Positions 8,838-15,231 of a stretch of 46,846 bases of DNA are shown piece by piece. The stretch's first letter is position 1. Each line of letters opens with the position of its first letter. The notes beneath the pieces are model-generated. The model searched no databases and had not been told where the DNA came from. It was given only the letters and a program-made list of their open reading frames with translations. Position numbers and translations under genes: made by a program. Origin of the DNA: an uncultured Acidimicrobiales bacterium (GTDB lineage: Bacteria; Actinomycetota; Acidimicrobiia; Acidimicrobiales; SHLQ01); assembly GCA_938040365.1 (NCBI GenBank), contig CALHXU010000030.1, positions 1 to 46,846 on the forward strand, written 5' to 3'.

Positions 8838-9734
8838 GTGACCGCGTCTCGACGAGTAAATGCACGAGTGGCTGAACTCGTTGGGGCGCGCGTCCCGTTC
8901 GTTCTTGCGACGGTCGTGCGCGCCGAGATGCCGACCTCGGCTCGGCCTGGCGACGCCGCAATTATTCAGGCCGATGGTTCTGTCGAAGGTTTCGTCGGCG
9001 GTCAGTGCGCGGAAGGGTCGGTGAAGCTTGCGGCCCTCGATGTACTCGATGGCGGCGAGGCACTTCTTCTGCGGGTTTTGCCCGAGGATGGCGATGAGTT
9101 TCCGGATCGTCCGGGCGCGCGGGCTGTGGTAAACCCGTGTCTTTCCGGTGGAGCAATCGAGGTGTTTTTGGAACCGAAACTTCCGGCTGCGCAGTTGTCG
9201 ATCGTGGGTAGTACTCCGATTGCTGAGGCGTTGGCCCAGTTCGGGGCTCAGCTTGGGTATCGCATCGAGCACACGCCAAATGCTGTTGCGAAGGCGAGCG
9301 GTTCGGTAGCTGTGTTGATTTCGAGCCATGGGCGCCATGAAGAGGATTCGATTCGGGCGGGACTCGACGCTGAGGTTGGGTTTATTGGATTGGTGGCGAG
9401 CAAGAAGCGCGGGGAGGCAGTGGTTTCGTCGCTCGATCTCGATCCGTCGGCGCGGGCGGTCGTCCATAGCCCTGTGGGTCTCGAGATTGGCGCTCGGACT
9501 GCCGAGGAGGTTGCGCTTTCGGTGCTCGCTGAGGTGACGAAGGCAATTCGTGTCGACGGGTTGACGGCGCCAGAGGGAGCACCGCTTGCAGCGCCGGTCG
9601 AGGCGATCGATCCTATTTGTGGCATGACCGTTTTGGTCAGCACCGACACGCCGCATCTTCATCACGAGGGTGAGGACTATTGGTATTGCAATGTGGGGTG
9701 CCGTACTCGGCACACTGAGGAACTCAGCGTATGA
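8838..9734 (+). CDS. XdhC/CoxI-family molybdoenzyme maturation protein with C-terminal YHS domain
   Basis: The XdhC/CoxI family inserts or sulfurates the Mo cofactor of xanthine and CO dehydrogenases. The N-terminal domain shows the family pattern ATVVRAEMPTSARPGDAAI, then GFVGGQCAEGSVKLAA; a Rossmann-like domain follows (LSIVGSTPIAEALAQFGAQL). The last 40 residues are a separate YHS-type module, DPICGMTV then HHEGEDYWYCNVGC, with cysteines that in other YHS proteins bind metal such as copper. In a CO dehydrogenase operon a metal-binding tail is suggestive, because the active site needs copper. I prefer the GTG start at 8838 (AAAGGA upstream) over the TTG at 8820. The stop codon lies in the first unit of a 20-bp tandem repeat. 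Confidence 0.88.
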   Translation: MTASRRVNARVAELVGARVPFVLATVVRAEMPTSARPGDAAIIQADGSVEGFVGGQCAEGSVKLAALDVLDGGEALLLRVLPEDGDEFPDRPGARAVVNPCLSGGAIEVFLEPKLPAAQLSIVGSTPIAEALAQFGAQLGYRIEHTPNAVAKASGSVAVLISSHGRHEEDSIRAGLDAEVGFIGLVASKKRGEAVVSSLDLDPSARAVVHSPVGLEIGARTAEEVALSVLAEVTKAIRVDGLTAPEGAPLAAPVEAIDPICGMTVLVSTDTPHLHHEGEDYWYCNVGCRTRHTEELSV

Positions 9735-9810
9735 ATGTGGAACTCAGCGTATGAATGTGGAACTCAGCGTATGAATGTGGAACTCAGCGTATGAATGTGG
9801 AACTCAGCGT
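9719..9810 (+). repeat. 20-bp tandem repeat across the xdhC-type stop codon and the mocA start
   Basis: The unit AACTCAGCGTATGAATGTGG is present four times without a mismatch, plus a half copy, from 9721. Every complete unit regenerates the codons for ELSV followed by TGA, overlapped by ATGA. Since 20 is not a multiple of three, copy number changes which upstream ATG is in frame with the next gene; at present only the one at 9775 is. Confidence 0.97.
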
Positions 9811-9813
9811 TCG

Positions 9814-10407
9814 GTGAAGGTTGCTTGCTTAGTGCTCGCTGCGGGTTCGTCGCGTCGGTTGGGTCAACCAAAACAGTTGCTTGCTTTCGCGGGCGCGACA
9901 TTGCTCGATGCATCGCTCGATGTTGCGCGCCAGGTACCGGCTGATCGGCGGCTTGTGACCGTAGGGGGCGCTGGTCCAGAGGTCCGGGATGCAGTCGATT
10001 TCGCAGGCTTTGAGGTGGTCGAGAGCGTCCATCACACGGCTGGTTGCTCGTCGTCGATCGTTTCGGCGGTTGCCCAACTCGATGACGTCGATGGCTTCGT
10101 CTTGTTGCTCGGTGATCAGCCCGGTGTTGATGCCTCGGTCGTGGAGCTTGTGATCGAGCAAGGTCGAGCTGGACACCCGATCGTGGTGTGTCGATACCGC
10201 GATGGCATTGGTCATCCGTTCTTCTTCTCGCGCGAGACGTTCGAGGTCCTACGCGACCTGCACGGCGACAAAGCGGTGTGGAAGGTTATCGAATCGGGTG
10301 CGTTCGATGTGTTCGAAGTTGCTGTGGCTACCGACGTGCCGCTCGACGTCGACACGTGGGAAGACTACGAACGCCTTGTGGCTTCGGTTGAAGGAAGTAC
10401 GCCATGA
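9814..10407 (+). CDS. mocA: MocA-like molybdenum cofactor cytidylyltransferase
   Basis: A nucleotidyltransferase of the MobA/MocA type, predicted to join CTP to molybdopterin to make the cytosine dinucleotide cofactor used by CO dehydrogenase. The diagnostic N-terminal loop LAAGSSRRLGQPKQLL and the metal-binding GDQPGV are present. The likely start is the GTG at 9814, directly before VACLVLAAG (197 aa). An ATG at 9775 inside the upstream 20-bp repeat is in frame and would add 13 residues derived from the repeat. There is no strong ribosome binding site, so coupling to the upstream gene is plausible. The gene ends in an ATGA overlap with coxD. CTP rather than GTP specificity is inferred from context. 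Confidence 0.85.
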   Translation: MKVACLVLAAGSSRRLGQPKQLLAFAGATLLDASLDVARQVPADRRLVTVGGAGPEVRDAVDFAGFEVVESVHHTAGCSSSIVSAVAQLDDVDGFVLLLGDQPGVDASVVELVIEQGRAGHPIVVCRYRDGIGHPFFFSRETFEVLRDLHGDKAVWKVIESGAFDVFEVAVATDVPLDVDTWEDYERLVASVEGSTP

Positions 10408-11270
10408 CGAGCTTTTCATCGATTGCCGAGCTCCAAGCAAAGCTCGATGGCGAGGCCTATATCGTCGATGAGGGCCTCGCTACTGCGCTCTTTTTGGCAC
10501 AGACGCTTGGCCAACCGCTGCTGCTCGAGGGCGAACCTGGAGTTGGGAAGACCGCCGCAGCGAAGGCAATGGCTACGGCGCTCGATACCGATTTGCTCCG
10601 CCTGCAGTGCTTCGAGGGGATCGCTGCGAACGAGGCGTTGTACGAGTGGAACTACCCGCGCCAGATGTTGTCGATTCGGCTCGCAGATTCGAATGACTTA
10701 AAGCTCACCGACGACGATTTGTTTACTGCAGATTTCTTGACCGAGCGGCCGCTTCTCGCCGCTGTTCGTTATCCGGGGCCGACCCCGCCGGTGGTGCTCA
10801 TCGACGAGATCGATCGGGCTGATGACGAATTCGAAGCAATGCTCTTTGAGTTCCTCGGCGAGCAGTCGGTGACTGTTCCTGAACTCGGAACTATCCACGC
10901 AACCGTCGCGCCGATCGTGATTCTGACGTCCAATCGGTCTCGGGAGCTTCACGATGCGCTGAAACGGCGATGCCTGTATCACTGGATCGACTATCCCGAG
11001 ACGGCTCGTGCCGCCGAGATTGTTCGCCGAAATGTCGCCGATGCTGACCACAATCTCGTCGATGCTGCGACGGCGTTCGTGGGCCGGGCGCGGGGCCAAG
11101 GTCTCGATAAGCCGCCCGGGCTCGCCGAGACCATCGATTGGGTGAGTGCGCTCACCGTTCTTGGTGTGTCGACGATCGACCAAAGCGCTGAACGCACGCT
11201 CGGGCTCCTCGCAAAGACACCTGATGACCTCCAGCAACTTCGAGGCGATCTACATGGCGGTGCGTCATGA
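10404..11270 (+). CDS. coxD: CoxD, MoxR-type AAA+ ATPase for CO dehydrogenase maturation
   Basis: In O. carboxidovorans CoxD is an AAA+ ATPase needed to build the Mo-Cu cluster. Here the 288-aa protein has Walker A GEPGVGKT (residues 43-50), Walker B VVLIDEID (130-137), sensor-type ILTSN, and an arginine-finger region typical of MoxR ATPases. It pairs with the VWA protein CoxE, as MoxR proteins commonly do. Start and stop both lie in ATGA overlaps, with mocA upstream and a 36-codon ORF downstream. Confidence 0.93.
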   Translation: MTSFSSIAELQAKLDGEAYIVDEGLATALFLAQTLGQPLLLEGEPGVGKTAAAKAMATALDTDLLRLQCFEGIAANEALYEWNYPRQMLSIRLADSNDLKLTDDDLFTADFLTERPLLAAVRYPGPTPPVVLIDEIDRADDEFEAMLFEFLGEQSVTVPELGTIHATVAPIVILTSNRSRELHDALKRRCLYHWIDYPETARAAEIVRRNVADADHNLVDAATAFVGRARGQGLDKPPGLAETIDWVSALTVLGVSTIDQSAERTLGLLAKTPDDLQQLRGDLHGGAS

Positions 11271-11377
11271 TCCTTGCGCACCACGAGCTCCTCATCGCCG
11301 TCGAGTACTCGCTATTTGCCGGCGGCGGAGCATTTTGGGCGATCCGACATTTGTGGAAGAGCCGCGGGCCGAAGTGA
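11267..11377 (+). CDS. 36-aa putative membrane microprotein between coxD and coxE
   Basis: Not a known family. An ATG at 11267 overlaps the coxD stop (ATGA), and its TGA at 11375-11377 overlaps the GTG start of coxE (GTGA). The ORF therefore fills exactly the gap between two coupled genes. The peptide starts MILAHHELLIAVEYSLF, continues through a Gly-rich hydrophobic stretch AGGGAFWAI, and ends in the basic tail RHLWKSRGPK. That profile suits a short single-pass or membrane-surface helix with a cytoplasmic C-terminus. It may be a real accessory or anchoring peptide, or only a translational bridge that keeps coxE coupled to coxD. Both are inference. Confidence 0.6.
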   Translation: MILAHHELLIAVEYSLFAGGGAFWAIRHLWKSRGPK

Positions 11378-12579
11378 GCCAAAGCAGTCTCCTCGACGGC
11401 ATCGATCGAGCGGTCTTTGCTGCAGCCCTCATCGACCGGTTACGAGGCGCTGGCCTCGCCGTATCGATTCATTCTGCAGAACGGCTCGCCGAGGCGATTG
11501 GAGCGGTACGCCCGACTGCTCGTAGCGAACTGTACTGGCTGTGCCGGGTGAGTCTCGTTCGCGACGTTCGGGACCTCGAGACGTTCGACCGGGCGTTCGC
11601 CGTTATTTTCGAAGGTGGCGCGTTGCCCGTCGGGCGAAGCGCTCGCAAGTCCAATCGTCAGCCGCCTCCCACTCACAGCAACGACCAGCAGGTCAAGCTT
11701 GCGGCTCGTAATCAGGCGGCCGAGGGTGCAGGTGGTGTGCCGTGGTCGTCGGCGCCTTCGGCTGGGCCCGACGACGCGTTGGTTGACGACAACGATGAGG
11801 ACGTCGTCCTGCCAGAGTTGTTGCCGTCCGAACTCGCGATCTTCGCCGACACTCCGTTCGATCAGCTCAGCGATGTCGAGCTCGCTACGATTGGTGAGTG
11901 GCTGGAGGGTGCGATCATCTCATGGCCGACCCGTACGGTTCGACGGACTCAACGAGACCGCCGCGGGGTGATGCTCGACCGTCGGGCGACGCTTTCGGCT
12001 GCGCGACGGACCGGTGGGGATCCGTTAGACCTGATCTGGCAAAAGAAGCGGCAGCGACCTCGAAGGGTCGTTATGCTCGCCGATGTCAGCGGCTCGATGC
12101 AGACCTTTGTGCGCCCCTACATGCACGTCATGCGCGCACTTGCCCGCCATGTGAATGCGGAAACGTTTGCGTTCTCGACCGATCTAACCAGAGTTACGAA
12201 CGCCCTAGGCCAAGACGATGTGCAAGATGCCATCACAGCTGCTTCGGAACTTGTCGATGACCGTTTCTCGGGCACGCGCATCGCGACGAGTTTCACGACG
12301 CTGATTGCGAACCCGACGTGGTCGACGAGTGTTCGCGGGGCCGTGGTCTTGGTTGCCTCCGATGGCTGGGATACCGATGAGCCAGAAGCGCTCGCTCGGG
12401 TAATGGCGCGGCTGGAGCGAATGAGCCACAAAATTGTGTGGGTCAACCCGCGTGCATCGCTCGAGGATTTCGAACCTTTGGTCGGCGGTATGGCAGCGGC
12501 ACTTCCGCACTGTGCGAGCTTTCTATCCGGTCACAGCCTCATGGCGATGCGAGACGTCATTCTTGCGTTGGGGCGTTAG
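11374..12579 (+). CDS. coxE: CoxE, VWA-domain protein for CO dehydrogenase maturation
   Basis: CoxE works with CoxD in maturation of the CO dehydrogenase metal cluster. The 401-aa protein has a variable N-terminal half and a C-terminal von Willebrand factor A domain with the metal-ion-dependent adhesion motif DVSGSM (Asp237, Ser239, Ser241) and the later threonine and Asp regions (GTRIATSF, ASDGWDTDEPE). The GTG start at 11374 overlaps the stop of the 36-codon ORF. The frame is open upstream to 11146, but that part is the shadow of coxD. It is the last gene of the operon; a palindrome and a hairpin follow. Confidence 0.92.
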   Translation: MSQSSLLDGIDRAVFAAALIDRLRGAGLAVSIHSAERLAEAIGAVRPTARSELYWLCRVSLVRDVRDLETFDRAFAVIFEGGALPVGRSARKSNRQPPPTHSNDQQVKLAARNQAAEGAGGVPWSSAPSAGPDDALVDDNDEDVVLPELLPSELAIFADTPFDQLSDVELATIGEWLEGAIISWPTRTVRRTQRDRRGVMLDRRATLSAARRTGGDPLDLIWQKKRQRPRRVVMLADVSGSMQTFVRPYMHVMRALARHVNAETFAFSTDLTRVTNALGQDDVQDAITAASELVDDRFSGTRIATSFTTLIANPTWSTSVRGAVVLVASDGWDTDEPEALARVMARLERMSHKIVWVNPRASLEDFEPLVGGMAAALPHCASFLSGHSLMAMRDVILALGR

Positions 12580-12610
12580 CTAACAAGCGCTCGCATTCGC
12601 GAGTGCGAGC
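12575..12610. terminator. Bidirectional hairpin between coxE and the methyltransferase gene
   Basis: GTTAGCTAAC (12575-12584) is a perfect palindrome over the coxE stop. It is followed by a 7-bp stem, GCTCGCA (12589-12595) with TGCGAGC (12604-12610), loop 8 nt. It separates two convergent genes. There is no T-tract, so termination is inferred from position. Confidence 0.5.
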
Positions 12611-13626
12611 TACCAAAGGTGAGCGACGGTCAACGCGTCGGCGCCAACGATGACCTGTGATTCTGCTGGCCGGATTCCGCCGGCGACATAGCGCTGTTCG
12701 TGGGACACGATTCTTCCAGCAAAGCCTCGACCCCGAATGGCATAGACCGCGTCCGAGACCGCTTCTGCGGGGATGAACAAAAAGATCACCGAGGCGCCAT
12801 CTAGCGGATAGGTCGCACCATCGGCTTCGACGATCTTGACGCGCTGGCGGTCGAGCCCCGAGGATGCGAGTCGTTTCTCGGCGAGGTCGACCAGGCGCGG
12901 GTCTTTCTCGACTCCGGTGGCACGGCAGTTGCGTTGCTCCGCTGCTGCAAAGACGACACGACCTTCTCCGCAGCCGAGATCGATGAGATGGTCGGCTGCA
13001 CCTACCTCGGCGAATTCGAGAAGTGGTGCGAGCAACGACTCGGGAGTGCTCAAGATTGGACCGAGAATCGATTCTGGAGGCTTTGAGCGAACGCGTTCTT
13101 TCACAAGTCGAACGGGACGCAGGGCAACGTAGGCGGGCCACATCTTTGCGGGAAGACTGACAAACCGGTGATCGGCGGCGGACGGCCGTAGCTGCCGGGG
13201 TAGCGCTCCCGCGCGTCGGGATTTGCCCCACTTGATGACGACGGTAAAGGCGGTTCCTTCGAGGCGAACAAGTGTCGCTTGCTCTTCGTGCCGGAAGAAC
13301 GATTCGGCCGCAGCACCATCGAAATCTTGCCAACCCATGTAGCCGTCTCGGCGAATACGTTGCACGAACCGCTTTGCGTCGTCGCGGCGAGCTGCTTGCA
13401 CCTCGATGAGGTGGAGCTGACCGCTGCGATCAGCCGAGACTTCTGCGTCGAGGTCGGCGGCCAACCGAGAGAGCCGCTGCGCTTCGATTTCGGTGGCTTC
13501 GAATATCTGGGAACAAAGGTTGCTGAGCGCGAGCGCTTCCTCGTCACCGTCGAGCGCGAGCTCTTGGGAGACCTTCCACGCCGTGCCATCTGACACTGCC
13601 TGTATCAGTTGTTCGCTTAGCGTCAT
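12610..13626 (-). CDS. Class I SAM-dependent methyltransferase, substrate unknown
   Basis: The 338-aa protein has an uncharacterised N-terminal half and a C-terminal Rossmann methyltransferase fold. SAM motif I is LIDLGCGEGRVVFAAA (from residue 214), followed by the acidic motif II GVEKDPRLVDLAEKRL and a motif for the adenine pocket EADGATYPL. I choose the ATG at 13626 because GAGG lies 6 bp upstream; a TTG at 13641 is the alternative. It is convergent with coxE and therefore not part of the cox operon. There is no family clue to the substrate. Confidence 0.8.
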   Translation of the reverse strand: MTLSEQLIQAVSDGTAWKVSQELALDGDEEALALSNLCSQIFEATEIEAQRLSRLAADLDAEVSADRSGQLHLIEVQAARRDDAKRFVQRIRRDGYMGWQDFDGAAAESFFRHEEQATLVRLEGTAFTVVIKWGKSRRAGALPRQLRPSAADHRFVSLPAKMWPAYVALRPVRLVKERVRSKPPESILGPILSTPESLLAPLLEFAEVGAADHLIDLGCGEGRVVFAAAEQRNCRATGVEKDPRLVDLAEKRLASSGLDRQRVKIVEADGATYPLDGASVIFLFIPAEAVSDAVYAIRGRGFAGRIVSHEQRYVAGGIRPAESQVIVGADALTVAHLW

Positions 13627-13698
13627 ATCGAACCTCGGCAAATAGTGTGCACCATCGAGGACGACGACACCCAGTCGCTCAAGTAAGGGTTGGGCTTC

Positions 13699-14166
13699 CT
13701 AGTCGGGTCGCTCGGGTTGACCATGTTGGGCAAAGGTGTCGCCCAATGACACGTCGCCACCGCGGATTGTTCGATAGACGACCCCGGCGCGCTTATGCAT
13801 TGCGAGTTTTGCGCCTCGACCGATGTCATCTTCGAGGAGTTTGCACGGCGCTGCGTCTCGAACGACCTCGAGTTCGACGATGTTGCCGTCCTTGCCCGTG
13901 AACGTCGCTCGCGCGCCGGGAGTCCGGTCGAGCAGTCCGCTGTCGACCGTAATATTACGTCGGGTGTGGAAGGGGTCGATCGGCTCGCCGTGTTCGGCTT
14001 CGGCGAGCGCGATTTCTTCGAGGGTTTGCACCGTGACCTGACGGTGTCGAGCGTTCTCGTACCGGTCTCCGGTTATGCCATGGCCATCTCGGATCACGAC
14101 CGCTTCGACGGCGCGCTGATCCATTCGCGCAGCGAACGCAATTTGGAGGGCAACGACCTTTCCCAC
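13699..14166 (-). CDS. MOSC-domain protein
   Basis: MOSC domains (from the C-terminus of Mo-cofactor sulfurase) bind molybdopterin or carry a persulfide on a conserved cysteine. Family features here are VVIRDGHGITGDRYE, the TRRNI segment, and the conserved cysteine in DAAPCKLLEDDIGRG followed by GVVYRTIRGG. The GTG at 14166 gives 155 aa, the size of stand-alone MOSC proteins; no strong ribosome binding site is visible and the frame is open to 14238. It lies between two molybdoenzyme loci, which supports a role in cofactor handling, and is divergent from the DUF2889 gene. Confidence 0.8.
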   Translation of the reverse strand: MGKVVALQIAFAARMDQRAVEAVVIRDGHGITGDRYENARHRQVTVQTLEEIALAEAEHGEPIDPFHTRRNITVDSGLLDRTPGARATFTGKDGNIVELEVVRDAAPCKLLEDDIGRGAKLAMHKRAGVVYRTIRGGDVSLGDTFAQHGQPERPD

Positions 14167-14204
14167 AGCAACAGAGACTAGCGCCCAACGAGTACGGTGG
14201 CCCT

Positions 14205-14873
14205 GTGAGTAGCGAACAAAGCCGCATCCCTCCCCCACCTGGTGAAGACGAGATTCCGATTCACTCGCGAACCTATGCAGTGCGCTGCTACCGAGTCGAT
14301 GCGACGAGGATGCGTATCCGCGGGCGACTCACCGATACGAAGCCGGCCGGGCTGTACGTCCATGGCGACACCGAGCCGCTCGACGCACACGACATGGTCG
14401 TTGACTTGGTGGTCGGCTTTCCAACCCTCGAGATCGAATCGGTCGAGGTGGTTCTCGACACCCACCCAGATGTGATGTGCCCGTCGATCGAACCCGCATT
14501 TCAGCAGATGGTCGGCCTGTCGATCGCACGGGGTTTCGGTCGAAAGCTCACCGAACTCTTCGGCGGTCCACGCGGCTGCACACACGTGGTTGCACTCCTT
14601 CGGGCTATGGCGCCGACGGCGATCCAATCGATCTATTCGATGGAGTTAGCCGACCCGGATAGAGACCCCGTCGAAGCGTGGACTCGTGCGAGAAGCGAGG
14701 CTCGAAACGACGGCGCCGCATCGACGTTCGTCAAGAACTCGTGTCATGTGTGGGCCGATGGTGGGGAAAAGATGCGCGCCGCCGAAGCTGGCGAGTGGAC
14801 CGAGGTCCCTATCTGGATCAAGAACCGGCTCGACGAACTTGGCCGTGCAGACGAGCTGACCGACTGGCCCTAG
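14205..14873 (+). CDS. DUF2889 family protein
   Basis: A 222-aa protein starting at GTG 14205, recognised by the DUF2889 layout: an N-terminal beta segment (HSRTYAVRCYRVDATRMRI, LTDTK), the middle VVDLVVGFPTLEIESVEV, and the conserved GGPRGCTHV motif. The function of the family is unknown to me. It is divergent from the MOSC gene with 38 bp between starts. Confidence 0.75.
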   Translation: MSSEQSRIPPPPGEDEIPIHSRTYAVRCYRVDATRMRIRGRLTDTKPAGLYVHGDTEPLDAHDMVVDLVVGFPTLEIESVEVVLDTHPDVMCPSIEPAFQQMVGLSIARGFGRKLTELFGGPRGCTHVVALLRAMAPTAIQSIYSMELADPDRDPVEAWTRARSEARNDGAASTFVKNSCHVWADGGEKMRAAEAGEWTEVPIWIKNRLDELGRADELTDWP

Positions 14874-15022
14874 CGGGAGTCGCACCTTCGAGTCACCTGA
14901 GCGCCCGAGAACGCCCTTCGCGCGCAACGATTTACCGACCTGCAGAAATGCCCGCACAAAGTGGCAAATTTCTCAAAATAGTCGTGTTCGCGCTGTGAAG
15001 TGAAGGCATTTTTTGTGATAGA

Positions 15023-15039
15023 CAACATTCGGATTGTTG
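15023..15039. promoter_or_regulatory. Inverted repeat upstream of the 34-aa ORF
   Basis: CAACA TTCGGAT TGTTG is a perfect 5-7-5 inverted repeat, 30 bp upstream of the ATG at 15069. Size and spacing resemble a LysR or similar dimer site. It does not share arms with the cox operators. Confidence 0.45.
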
Positions 15040-15068
15040 ACCGTCGGAGATGAAAGAGCGGAGATCGC

Positions 15069-15173
15069 ATGAAAACCATGTTGAAGGCAGCGGTTGGCTC
15101 GCTCACCTTTGGCTTGGTGGCACTCGTTGCCGCCCTCGTGAGCGAAGAAGGCAACGACCTCTACGTCCCTTAG
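15069..15173 (+). CDS. 34-aa putative single-pass membrane microprotein
   Basis: ATG at 15069 with GGAG 7 bp upstream; stop TAG at 15171. The peptide begins MKTMLKAAVGSLTFGLVALV, continues AALVSEEGND, and ends LYVP. It has a positively charged start, a hydrophobic span of about 18 residues, and a short acidic tail, so it could be a small inner-membrane protein or a cleaved signal-like peptide. It is convergent with the molybdoenzyme gene 38 bp away. I do not recognise the family; the ribosome binding site and hydrophobic profile are the only support. Confidence 0.55.
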   Translation: MKTMLKAAVGSLTFGLVALVAALVSEEGNDLYVP

Positions 15174-15182
15174 GGCAGGGCT

Positions 15183-15231
15183 TTAGGCATCGTGGCTGAG
15201 ATGCGGCCTCTCTAAGCGTCGGGGCTGAGAT
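15183..15231. repeat. Degenerate second copy of the molybdoenzyme gene's 3' end
   Basis: The last five codons and stop of the minus-strand molybdoenzyme gene (LSPDA-stop, 15212-15231) are repeated 29 bp downstream (15183-15202) with 16 of 20 bases identical. The second copy reads LSHDA-stop: three of the four changes keep the same meaning (GAC/GAT, GCT/GCC, TAG/TAA). Confidence 0.75.

Noticed and set aside
9719-9810. CRISPR-like array
   Set aside because: The 20-bp units are contiguous with no unique spacers, and no cas gene is present.
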